From contig CAMCIN010000004.1 in the NCBI GenBank assembly GCA_945874745.1, forward strand, positions 1 through 41,547: a stretch of 41,547 bases of DNA. Direction: 5' to 3'. This DNA is from Akkermansia muciniphila (GTDB lineage: Bacteria; Verrucomicrobiota; Verrucomicrobiia; Chthoniobacterales; Chthoniobacteraceae). A program made the position numbers and the translations under genes. Of this stretch, positions 10,435 through 17,385 are shown piece after piece. Position 1 is the stretch's first letter; each line of letters starts with the position of its first letter. Under the pieces are notes generated by a model. The model saw only the letters and a program-made list of their open reading frames with translations, made no database searches and was not told where the DNA came from.

Positions 10435-11292
10435 CTAGGGCGCGTTGCGCGCGTGCTGGCGGGAGGAGCCGAGGCCTTCGATGCCCAGTTCCACCACGTC
10501 GCCCGCCTTGAGGAACACCGGTTCCGGTTTGATGCCCAGGCCCACCCCGGGAGGAGTCCCGGTGCTGATGACGTCGCCGGGCAGGAGCGTCATGAACTGG
10601 CTGATGTAGCTCACCAGCTGCGGCACCCCGAAAATCATCTGCGCGGTGGTGCTGTTCTGGAAGGTCTTGCCGTTGACCGTCAGCCACAGCTTGAGGTGGT
10701 GGGGATCGGGGATCTCGTCCTGCGTGGCGAGGAAGGGCCCGATGGGGGCGAAGGTGTCACAGCTCTTGCCCTTGACCCACTGGCCGCCGCGTTCGAGCTG
10801 CCAGGCGCGTTCGCTGTAGTCGTTGTGCAGGGCGTAGCCGGCGACGTGCTGCAGCGCGTCGGCCTCCGACACGTAGCTGGCTTTTTTGCCGATGATGACG
10901 GCCAGTTCCACCTCCCAGTCGGTCTTGTGGGAACCGCGTGGAATAAGCAGGTCGTCGTCCGGTCCGACGAGGGCGGAAGTGCTTTTGAAAAACAGGATGG
11001 GCTCGCGCGGCGGCTCCATGCCCGATTCCTTGGCGTGGTCCGCGTAGTTAAGGCCGACGCAGACGATCTTGCTCGGGCGCACCAGGCAGGGGCCGAGGCG
11101 AACCGAGGGATCCACCGTGGGGGCGGATGCCGCGTGCGTGGCGGCCCAGGCGCCGAGTCGGGTGAGACCGTCGCCGCCGAAAAAGGCTTCGTCGTAGTCG
11201 GAGCCGAACGCGGAGGCGTCGATGCGGCGGCCGTCGGGGAGAATTAGACCAGGTTGTTCGTGGCCGGGTTGGCCGAAGCGAATGAGTTTCAT
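10435..11292 (-). CDS. Fumarylacetoacetate hydrolase-family protein, acyl-pyruvate type
   Basis: This is a 285-residue FAH-family hydrolase. Members with this N-terminus (MKLIRFG, then GLILPDGRRIDAS) include 2,4-diketo-3-deoxy-L-fuconate/rhamnonate hydrolases and ureidoglycolate lyase-like proteins. Visible features are KIVCVGLNYADHAKE, the metal ligands in WEVELAVIIGKK, the aspartate in NDYSER, and the GDVISTGTPPGVG loop. It lies between an SDR dehydrogenase and GarR. The SDR-FAH pairing suggests that the SDR oxidises a 2-keto-3-deoxy sugar acid at C4 and this enzyme splits the diketo acid to pyruvate and a hydroxyacid. The substrate is not determined. Confidence 0.82.
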   Translation of the reverse strand: MKLIRFGQPGHEQPGLILPDGRRIDASAFGSDYDEAFFGGDGLTRLGAWAATHAASAPTVDPSVRLGPCLVRPSKIVCVGLNYADHAKESGMEPPREPILFFKSTSALVGPDDDLLIPRGSHKTDWEVELAVIIGKKASYVSEADALQHVAGYALHNDYSERAWQLERGGQWVKGKSCDTFAPIGPFLATQDEIPDPHHLKLWLTVNGKTFQNSTTAQMIFGVPQLVSYISQFMTLLPGDVISTGTPPGVGLGIKPEPVFLKAGDVVELGIEGLGSSRQHARNAP

Positions 11293-11341
11293 GGGTGCTG
11301 TATGGGGTAAAAAGAAGCGCGTGGGTTTTTGGCGCGCCAGA

Positions 11342-12106
11342 CTATTGGGCGTTCCAGCCGCCGTCGGGCGTGAGGGTGGTGCCAGTGTGGAAGCTGGCCT
11401 CGTCGCTGGCCAGGTACAGGGCGGCCGCCGCGATTTCCTCGGGCTTGCCCATCCGGCCCATGGGCTGGGTGCTGCTCATTTCCTCGTAGGCCTTCTGCGG
11501 GTCCGGGTATTCCCTGAGGCGGGCGCTGACAAAGGGCGTCTCGACCCGCCCCGGGCAGATCGCGTTCACACGGATCCCGTCCCGCGCGTGGTCGATGGCC
11601 ATGGCGCGAGTCAGTCCAACCACCGCGTGTTTGCTCACGGTGTAGGCGAGCCGGTCGCGCACCGCAAAAAGGCCGCCGATGGACGCGATGTTGACGATCA
11701 CCCCGTGCTTGCGCGCGAGCATCGAGGGAAAGAACGCCTTGGTTACATTGAACACCCCCCGGACGTTGACCGCGTACACCCGGTCCATGTCCTCGCCCGT
11801 GGTGTTTTCCATGGTGCCGACGTGTCCGATACCGGCGTTGTTCACCAGGATGTCGAGGTGGCCGGCTGCCTCCGCGATGGAGCGCGCGACGTCGTCGCAG
11901 CGGGCGGTGTCCAGCACGTCGAGCGGAAGGAAGGTCGCCCGTTCTCCGGAGGCAGCGATCCGTTCGGCGGTGGCGGTGCCTGCGGCAGCGTCGCGGTCGG
12001 TGACAAAGACCCAGGCGCCGGCGTGGGCGAAGGTTTCGGCGATGGCCGCGCCGATTCCGGAACCGGCGCCCGTGACGAGGGCGGTTTTATTGCGAAGGGA
12101 GAACAT
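11342..12106 (-). CDS. Short-chain dehydrogenase, sugar-acid type
   Basis: This classical SDR of about 254 residues is NAD(P)-dependent. It shows the cofactor motif TGAGSGIGAA, the NNAGIG strand, the catalytic Ser in NIASIGG and the YxxxK pair in AYTVSKHA, then CPGRVETPF. I set the start at the ATG 12106 (MFSLRNKTALVTG); the track uses a TTG three codons earlier. Close relatives include 2-keto-3-deoxy-L-fuconate dehydrogenase, which fits the FAH hydrolase encoded 49 bp downstream. The dehydratase genes upstream would supply its substrate. Other secondary-alcohol substrates are possible. Confidence 0.82.
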   Translation of the reverse strand: MFSLRNKTALVTGAGSGIGAAIAETFAHAGAWVFVTDRDAAAGTATAERIAASGERATFLPLDVLDTARCDDVARSIAEAAGHLDILVNNAGIGHVGTMENTTGEDMDRVYAVNVRGVFNVTKAFFPSMLARKHGVIVNIASIGGLFAVRDRLAYTVSKHAVVGLTRAMAIDHARDGIRVNAICPGRVETPFVSARLREYPDPQKAYEEMSSTQPMGRMGKPEEIAAAALYLASDEASFHTGTTLTPDGGWNAQ

Positions 12107-12169
12107 GGGTTTCAAAATAGGAAGGGGTGTGGGGGAGGAAGCGGGAAGAAGGCTGAAGGAAAAGACGGG

Positions 12170-13357
12170 TCAGGCGGGCATGCAGGCGGGACCGGTGGGT
12201 TCGAAGCTCTTGTACACGATCGAACATTCCTGATGGCCGAGTGCTTCGCTGGCCGTCTGGGCGCCGGCGGCCACTGCGAGGATCTTGGCGTAAATCTCGT
12301 TTCCAACCTCCTCCAGGGTGGCCTCCCCCTCGAGGATCTTGCCGGCGTTGATGTCCATGTCGTCGCTCAGGCGGCGGTAGGTTTCCGGGTTGGCGCAGAT
12401 CTTGATCACCGGCGAAATGGCGGAACCCACCACCGAACCGCGCCCCGTTGTAAACAGCGTGATGTGCGAACCGCACGCGATGAGCTCGCCGATTTCCTGC
12501 ACGTCGCTGATGTTGGGGAAGCCCCAGCGCACCTCGCCGTCGGGCACGACATCCAGCAGGTAGAGGCCGCCACGGTCCGGGACGTCGCCCGGTTTGAGGA
12601 TGCCGTCGATGGGGGAGTTGCCGCTTTTGCAGTAGGCGCCCATGGACTTTTCCTCCTGGGTGGTGAGGCCCCCCTCGGCGTTGCCGGGCGCGAAGCTGCC
12701 GTGCCCAAGGGCCGTGTAGTAGCGCGCGGCCTTGTCCACGCAGGCGAGGAGTTCGGGGGCGAGTTCCGGCCGTGCCGCCCGCGCCGCCATGATCGCCTCG
12801 CAGCCGATGAGCTCGCCGGTTTCCTCGAAGATGGCGCCCGCGCCCTCGGCGATGAGCCGGTCAAAAGCGCGTCCCACCGCCGGATTGGCCGTGATGCCGC
12901 TGGTGGCGTCGGAACCGCCGCAGACCGTCCCGATGATCAGGTCGCTGACGCCCATTTCCGTGGTGGGCGTGGCGGCGAGCTGTTCGAGGGCCGCGCGGAT
13001 CCAGCGGTGCCCCTCGGCGATGGTCTTCCGGGTGCCGCCCTCCTGCTGGATGACGATGGCATCCGCCGGTCGGCCGGAGGCGCGGATCTCCTCGAGCAGC
13101 GCGGCCCGGTTGAAGCCTTCGCACCCGAGGGAGACGAGCAGTGCGGCGCCCACGTTGGGGTGTGTACAAAGCTGACGCACCATGCGGTAGGCGTACGAGT
13201 TCGGATAGCACCCAGGGAAACCGATCAAATGCACCTGCTGGTCCCGGAAGGGGAACACGATTTCACGCGCGACGTGGTGGGCGCACTCGACCAGATACAC
13301 CACCGCGGTGATGTTGCGGATGCCTTTACGGCCGTCTTGGCGGAGGAAGCCTTTCAT
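12170..13357 (-). CDS. UxaA/GarD-family sugar-acid dehydratase, large subunit
   Basis: The 395-residue protein corresponds to the C-terminal catalytic part of altronate or galactarate dehydratases. Visible family segments are MKGFLRQDGRKGIRN, SLGCEGFNRA, GTVCGGSDATSG, the FTTGRGSVVG loop and the conserved DDMDINAGKI. The start ATG at 13357 overlaps the stop of the SAF-domain gene by four bases (ATGA), so this is a split two-subunit form of an enzyme that is one chain in E. coli. The track extends upstream to 13762 in a frame that is only a shadow of the small subunit. In this operon the likely substrate is galactarate, which would feed GarL, or a deoxy-sugar acid for the SDR and FAH enzymes. 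Sulfolactate lyase (SuyB) is a less likely relative. Confidence 0.85.
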   Translation of the reverse strand: MKGFLRQDGRKGIRNITAVVYLVECAHHVAREIVFPFRDQQVHLIGFPGCYPNSYAYRMVRQLCTHPNVGAALLVSLGCEGFNRAALLEEIRASGRPADAIVIQQEGGTRKTIAEGHRWIRAALEQLAATPTTEMGVSDLIIGTVCGGSDATSGITANPAVGRAFDRLIAEGAGAIFEETGELIGCEAIMAARAARPELAPELLACVDKAARYYTALGHGSFAPGNAEGGLTTQEEKSMGAYCKSGNSPIDGILKPGDVPDRGGLYLLDVVPDGEVRWGFPNISDVQEIGELIACGSHITLFTTGRGSVVGSAISPVIKICANPETYRRLSDDMDINAGKILEGEATLEEVGNEIYAKILAVAAGAQTASEALGHQECSIVYKSFEPTGPACMPA

Positions 13358-13674
13358 GGGGTGGGCTGGAAGTAGCTGTGCTGGTTTTCGCGTTCGAAGG
13401 TGGGGAGGTAGTCGCTCTTGATGTTGTGCGTGTGCACGTGCTCCCCTTCGGCGATGGCGCAGACGGCGGAGCCGATCGGCACCCCGTACTTGCAGATTTT
13501 CTCTCCGGCCGCGATGGGCCGGGCGGCGACCTTGTGTCCGATGGGGAGGCGCTTGCCGACCGTGAGCACGGTCTGGCCGAGGTGCAGGGCGTCTCCGGGC
13601 TCGAGCGTGGAGAGGACCGTGAGGACGTTGTCTGCTTCGTGGAGCCGGAGCAGCTGGGGGGAGGAAGTGTTCAT
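13354..13674 (-). CDS. UxaA-family dehydratase, small SAF-domain subunit
   Basis: This 106-residue protein is a SAF domain, found as the N-terminal part of altronate/galactarate dehydratases or as a separate small subunit. The signature GHKVAARPIAAGEKI followed by KYGVPIG and GEHVHTHNIKSDY is clear, and the HVHTHN stretch is the recognised family core. I chose ATG 13674 (MNTSSPQ); the track start at 13719 adds residues without similarity. It is the first gene of the operon and overlaps the large-subunit gene by four bases. Translation begins after a pyrimidine-rich leader (GTCCTCTTCTCC), with no Shine-Dalgarno sequence. Confidence 0.86.
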   Translation of the reverse strand: MNTSSPQLLRLHEADNVLTVLSTLEPGDALHLGQTVLTVGKRLPIGHKVAARPIAAGEKICKYGVPIGSAVCAIAEGEHVHTHNIKSDYLPTFERENQHSYFQPTP

Positions 13675-13707
13675 GGAGAAGAGGACCCGTATTGAGAACC
13701 ACGGGGG

Positions 13708-13736
13708 GCGGGCTGCCAAAGGAAAAAGAAGCCCGC
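13708..13736. promoter_or_regulatory. Inverted repeat upstream of the sugar-acid operon
   Basis: GCGGGCT and AGCCCGC form a 7-bp inverted repeat with a 15-nt spacer. It lies 34 bp upstream of the first operon gene and within the 142-bp region divergent from nagZ. CTGCCAA also recurs directly 23 bp apart here. It could bind an unlinked regulator; there is no regulator gene in the operon. Confidence 0.25.
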
Positions 13737-13816
13737 TGCCAAGGTTCCATTCCGTGTCGCAAGCGAAAATCCTGCTTCAGCTCGCGCCCACTTCGGGGGA
13801 GAGTCCCTCCCTACAC

Positions 13817-14911
13817 ATGAGCGCACTTGGCCAACTTCTTCTCACCGGCGTGCCCGGCACCCGGCTGGACCCCGAGACCGCAGCTACCTTCCGCCGGATC
13901 CAGCCCGGCGGCTATATTCTGTTTGGCCGCAACATCGAATCCCCCGCCCAGCTGCGCGCCCTCATCGACGAGCTGCGCGCCCTGAGCACGGTGGAGCCGG
14001 TCGTCACGATCGACCAGGAGGGCGGCCGCGTCTCCCGGCTGCGGCTCATCGGCCACGAGCCACCCAATGCCAACCAGCTACGCGACGCCCGTAATCCCGA
14101 GCTCATCACCCGCCACGGCCGCATCACCGGCGACCTGCTGCGCATGTTTGGCTTCAACTTCGACCTGTGCCCCGTCCTCGACATCTCCTTTGACGACGAG
14201 GCGGACAATTCCCTGCGCGGCCGCTGCTACGGCAACTCCGTCGGGGAGGTCGTGCGCAACGCGACCCTTTTCAACGACGCGCTGCGCGGAGCCGGCATCC
14301 TGAGCTGCGGTAAGCATTTCCCCGGCTACTCGCGCGCCCCCCTGGACGCGCATCACGAACTGCCCGTGATCGCCAACTCGCGTGAAGACTTGGAGGCCCA
14401 CGAACTCAGCGTGTTCCGGCACTTTGCAAAGCAGGTCGACGGCATGATGGTCGGGCACGGCCTGTATCCGGGCTTGGGCGAGGGTGCGCTGTGTTCGTCG
14501 CTGTCGAGCCGGATCATCCGCGACCTGCTCCGCAAGGACATTGGCTTCGAAGGGATGGTGGTCACCGACGACCTCGACATGGGGGCGATTCTCAACCACC
14601 ACGGGCTGGAGGAAACCATCCGGCTGGCGATCACCGCCGGCAACGACATGGCGATGATCTGCCACCGTGTGGCCTGTGTGGAGGAGGCCTTCGGACACCT
14701 GCAGCGGGTGCCCGCCGCCGACCTGGACCGCGCGCTGGAAAGCGTGGCCCGCTTCAAGGCGCGCATGACGCCCCCGGACCCGTGGGATGAGGCGGAGTTT
14801 CACCGGCGCGATCTGGAGGTGCGCCAGTTGCGCGCCGACACGCTGGGGGCGGAGGCCGCGGACCAGCGCAGCCCGGAGGATGGCAAGCGTTCGCCGGTGG
14901 AGCTGTACTGA
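13817..14911 (+). CDS. nagZ: Beta-N-acetylhexosaminidase, GH3 (NagZ-like)
   Basis: NagZ removes N-acetylglucosamine from muropeptide fragments in the cytoplasm during cell-wall recycling. From the ATG at 13817 the protein is 364 residues with no signal peptide. GH3 motifs are present: IDQEGGRVSRL, the flexible-loop signature GKHFPGY (about 165-171) with the Asp-x-His pair D177-A-H179 that acts as general acid/base in NagZ, and TDDLDMGAIL (250-259) holding the nucleophile. The track start at 13418 would add 133 residues antisense to the SAF gene and is rejected. The C-terminal 40 residues are charged and not conserved. It is transcribed divergently from the sugar-acid operon. Confidence 0.88.
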   Translation: MSALGQLLLTGVPGTRLDPETAATFRRIQPGGYILFGRNIESPAQLRALIDELRALSTVEPVVTIDQEGGRVSRLRLIGHEPPNANQLRDARNPELITRHGRITGDLLRMFGFNFDLCPVLDISFDDEADNSLRGRCYGNSVGEVVRNATLFNDALRGAGILSCGKHFPGYSRAPLDAHHELPVIANSREDLEAHELSVFRHFAKQVDGMMVGHGLYPGLGEGALCSSLSSRIIRDLLRKDIGFEGMVVTDDLDMGAILNHHGLEETIRLAITAGNDMAMICHRVACVEEAFGHLQRVPAADLDRALESVARFKARMTPPDPWDEAEFHRRDLEVRQLRADTLGAEAADQRSPEDGKRSPVELY

Positions 14912-14942
14912 AGGCGGGCGTCTTTAGAACCGTACAAGGGAT

Positions 14943-14990
14943 TTGACTTCCGTTCGCAAATTTGCGAACAATGGAAGAGGAGGGAAGGCC
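14943..14990 (+). promoter_or_regulatory. Toxin-antitoxin promoter, palindromic operator and strong RBS
   Basis: TTGACT (14943-14948) is followed by the perfect 18-bp palindrome GTTCGCAAATTTGCGAAC (14952-14969) and AACAAT as a weak -10. A strong Shine-Dalgarno sequence AGGAGGG (14978-14984) stands six bases before the GTG at 14991. The palindrome sits in the promoter spacer, the expected place for autorepression by the antitoxin. Confidence 0.65.
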
Positions 14991-15362
14991 GTGCCCAAAA
15001 CAAAAGTCGTGTTCTATAGAGAGGAAGACGGTTCCGTTCCGGTGCTTGAGTGGCTGGGTGGGTTGCCCGTAAAGGCTGTCGCCAAATGTCTGGTCAGAAT
15101 TGAGCGGTTACAACAACTCGGTCATGAACTGCGCCGCCCTGAAGCCGACCTTCTACGGAATAAAATCTACGAGTTGAGAGTGGGCTTACAGGGAGCAAAC
15201 TACCGCATCCTGTACTTTTTTCTCGATGACATCGCGGCTGTTCTTGCGCATGGCCTCGTCAAGGAGAGCGGTGTGCCACCGAAAGAGATTGAACGGGCCC
15301 TTGAGCGGAGGAAGCGGTTTGAACTGAATCCGAAAAGACACACCTATGAGGAGGAAATTTGA
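14991..15362 (+). CDS. HigB/RelE-like toxin (phage Gp49-like family)
   Basis: This 123-residue protein resembles Gp49-like/HigB toxins, ribosome-dependent mRNA interferases of the RelE fold. The characteristic core is IYELRVGLQGANYRILYF, then a hydrophobic strand and HGLVKESGVPPKEIERAL, matching the family pattern of a YElR strand, YRilY strand and a K-rich helix. I start at GTG 14991 because it follows AGGAGGG at good spacing; the track's TTG 16 codons upstream lies inside the promoter. The antitoxin gene follows after one base. Base composition looks lower in GC than its neighbours, and the strong Shine-Dalgarno sequence is unlike them, so recent transfer is plausible. Confidence 0.85.
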   Translation: MPKTKVVFYREEDGSVPVLEWLGGLPVKAVAKCLVRIERLQQLGHELRRPEADLLRNKIYELRVGLQGANYRILYFFLDDIAAVLAHGLVKESGVPPKEIERALERRKRFELNPKRHTYEEEI

Positions 15363-15363
15363 G

Positions 15364-15711
15364 ATGAAACAGAAAGAGCCAACGACCGATGCGAGTGCAA
15401 TCATTCGGAAGCGGTTCTTTGAGGGGAAACCTCACCGGCTTGCGGAGTTGGAAAAACTGCACGCTGACGACGCGGTCGCGAGAAAAATTGTCGCGCTGCG
15501 CACAGAAGCGGGCCTCTCGCAGAGGGACCTTGCAAAGCTGGTGGGTACGACTGCCTCGGTCATCTGCCGACTTGAGGACGCCGATTATGAAGGGCATTCT
15601 TTGGCGCTGCTCAACCGTATCGCAGCGGCATTGGACCGCCGCGTCGAGATTCGGTTCGTCCCCCTGCGCGGCGCGAAGCGTTCCAGCAGGCGGGCGGTTG
15701 CCGCTGTTTAA
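15364..15711 (+). CDS. HigA-like antitoxin, XRE helix-turn-helix
   Basis: This 115-residue protein has an HTH_3-type DNA-binding domain at about residues 43-100: KIVALRTEAGLSQRDLAKLV followed by GTTASVICRLEDADYEGHSL. It is expected to neutralise the adjacent toxin and repress the promoter at the 18-bp palindrome. The start is ATG 15364, one base after the toxin stop and nine bases after GAGGAGG; the ATG at 15346 used by the track lies before that Shine-Dalgarno sequence. Gene order is toxin first, as in higBA systems. Its tail is basic (KRSSRRAV). It converges with the cvfB-like gene 30 bp away. Confidence 0.85.
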   Translation: MKQKEPTTDASAIIRKRFFEGKPHRLAELEKLHADDAVARKIVALRTEAGLSQRDLAKLVGTTASVICRLEDADYEGHSLALLNRIAAALDRRVEIRFVPLRGAKRSSRRAVAAV

Positions 15712-15741
15712 GCCTGCCACGCCAGACCAACTTTCCCCCCG

Positions 15742-16581
15742 CTACTTCTTCCCGAGGGCGAAACCGCCCTCGACGAAGTGGATGCGTCCTTTGCGCAGCA
15801 GCACGCCCAGGGCCTGCTTGAAGGCCTTCTTGCTGGTGGCAAACTTGTCCCGGATCGCTTCCGGCGTGCTTTTGTCGTCGAAGGGCAGGGTGCCGCCGGC
15901 CGCGGTGAGGGCGGTGAGGATTTCCTGGGCGAGGGGCGCCACCCGCTGGTAGCCGGCCGGGTCGAGCCGCAGGTCGATCTTGCCGTCGTCGCGCACCGAA
16001 CGGATGTAGCCTTCGATTTCGTCCCCAGGGACGAGGTCGGTGGAGAGTTCCGTGCGGTAGAGTAGTCCCCAGTGGGCGTGGTCGACCACCGCCTTGAACC
16101 CAAGGTCGGTTTCCTCGGCGATGACCAGCGAAACGGCTTGGCCCTCTGTGTATTCCGGAAAACTCAGGTGGATGTGCCGGTGGAGCCGGCAGGAGGCGAC
16201 CAACCGGCCCGATACCTTGTCCAGAAGGACGATGGCCACCACCCATTCGCCCGTGCGCAGGCTGCGGGTCTGCTCGCGCAGCGGGAGGAGCAGGTCCTTG
16301 TCCAGCCCCCAGTTGAGAAAGGCGCCGATGCCCGGCCGCACGCCGACGACCTCTAAACCGGCGACCTGGTTGAGTTGGGCCAGCGGCTTTTTGACCGTGG
16401 CCACCAGCCGGTCCTCGGAATCGTGGTGCACGAAAACCTCCACCGAATCGCCCGGCTTGGTTCCGGCGGGAATCTGGGCCCCCGGCAGCAGAATCTCGCC
16501 CAGATTAAGCCCGTCCAGGTACAGGCCCGGGGGCGCTTCTCTGAGTGCGGTGAGACTCCACGTTTTGCCGGGAACGATCAT
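15742..16581 (-). CDS. CvfB/YitL-like S1-domain RNA-binding protein
   Basis: The 279-residue protein matches the CvfB architecture: tandem S1-like OB folds followed by a C-terminal winged helix. Visible parts are an N-terminal OB fold with GLNLGEILLPGAQIP and GDSVEVFVHHDSEDRLVAT, a second S1 motif GIGAFLNWGLDKDLLLPL, a third with GFKAVVDHAHWGLLYR, and a winged helix (FATSKKAFKQALGVLLRKG) near residues 240-272. CvfB proteins bind RNA and influence virulence factor expression in Staphylococcus; the role here is unknown. Such proteins are sometimes mislabelled GntR regulators. It may be the third gene of a pgm-hscB-cvfB run, but a CAGAT element separates it from hscB. Confidence 0.85.
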   Translation of the reverse strand: MIVPGKTWSLTALREAPPGLYLDGLNLGEILLPGAQIPAGTKPGDSVEVFVHHDSEDRLVATVKKPLAQLNQVAGLEVVGVRPGIGAFLNWGLDKDLLLPLREQTRSLRTGEWVVAIVLLDKVSGRLVASCRLHRHIHLSFPEYTEGQAVSLVIAEETDLGFKAVVDHAHWGLLYRTELSTDLVPGDEIEGYIRSVRDDGKIDLRLDPAGYQRVAPLAQEILTALTAAGGTLPFDDKSTPEAIRDKFATSKKAFKQALGVLLRKGRIHFVEGGFALGKK

Positions 16582-16691
16582 CCCGGCACCTTAGACCCAG
16601 TACGCCCAAGCGGCACGAACGAAAACGGGCGCCCCCCGGACAGTGTTCCCAGCAGGTCACTTTGCGCGGGCTTCTCATGAAAAAGGTAGGA

Positions 16692-16767
16692 ATCCACAGA
16701 TGTCTCAGATGCCGCAGATGTTTTTTATGGTTTCTTCTAATCTGTTGAATCTGTACCATCTGCGGAT
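16692..16767 (+). repeat. CAGAT 9-nt-phased repeat element, copy 2
   Basis: Termini are ATCCACAGAT and ATCTGCGGAT. The left arm reads as three units ending CAGAT, the right arm as units AATCTG, AATCTG and CATCTG in 9-nt phase, with the T-rich centre GTTTTTTATGGTTTC. The right end abuts the hscB stop codon. It shares the ATGAAAAAGGTAGG flank type with copies 1 and 6. Confidence 0.88.
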
Positions 16768-17385
16768 TCAACTCTGGACAGCCGATTGGGCAAGGCGCAC
16801 CCGGGATTCGCGTAACTGGACCCGCCAGCGCTGGAGGAAGACCATTTCACGAAGGACCTTCCACAGCGAGTCGAGCAGCTCAGGCGTCCTTCTTTCCCAG
16901 ATGGTGTCCGCCGCGTGAATCTGGGTTTCGCAACGCTGCCAGTGGTGCTCGACCCTTTGGCTGAGCTGCTCCAGATCGTGCCCGAGGGAGAGGCGGTCGG
17001 ACTGCAACAGCGCACGGCTCAGGGGGGATTGCGTGGCGGGTTGCTGCGCGTGAAAGGCCTGCAGCTGCCGGTCGAAGGTCGCGATGCTCATGAACAGGTC
17101 CGTCAGCGCGTCGGTAAGCTGTGTCCCGGACTGTGCCGCCGTGCGGTCGGGGCATTCCAAATGGAGGACGCATTCCAGCCGCTTGACCGGGTCGCGCAGC
17201 AACAGATGCGCCCCGACCAGTTCTTGAAACCGAGTCCCAGCCTCCGGATCCGAATTGGTGTCGGGATGCCAATGGGCGGCAAGTTTGACAAACCGGGACT
17301 GCAGGGTTTCCCGCTCGATCCAAGGGCGCACGGGCAGGCCCAGGGTCTCGAAGGCGGTGGGCAGGGAAGCGGGTTCAGACTGCAT
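16768..17385 (-). CDS. hscB: HscB-like J-domain co-chaperone
   Basis: This 205-residue protein has a J-domain at about residues 10-75 with the HPD motif at 40-42 (AAHWHPDTN), which stimulates Hsp70 ATPase, followed by a helical C-terminal domain as in HscB, the iron-sulfur assembly co-chaperone. The CVLHLECP segment is near the usual J-to-C-terminal junction. ATG 17385 overlaps the stop of the phosphohexomutase gene by one base (TGATG), implying coupled translation. The track start at 17433 is an out-of-context extension. No iscU, hscA or fdx is nearby, so the partner Hsp70 must be elsewhere. It could be a general J-protein rather than a true HscB. Confidence 0.75.
   Translation of the reverse strand: MQSEPASLPTAFETLGLPVRPWIERETLQSRFVKLAAHWHPDTNSDPEAGTRFQELVGAHLLLRDPVKRLECVLHLECPDRTAAQSGTQLTDALTDLFMSIATFDRQLQAFHAQQPATQSPLSRALLQSDRLSLGHDLEQLSQRVEHHWQRCETQIHAADTIWERRTPELLDSLWKVLREMVFLQRWRVQLRESRVRLAQSAVQS

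Noticed and set aside
11222-13375. 717-residue plus-strand ORF opposite the sugar-acid operon
   Set aside because: It is antisense to well-supported UxaA-family, SDR and FAH genes, has a Gly/Ala/Val/His-rich composition typical of GC-rich shadows, and matches no family.
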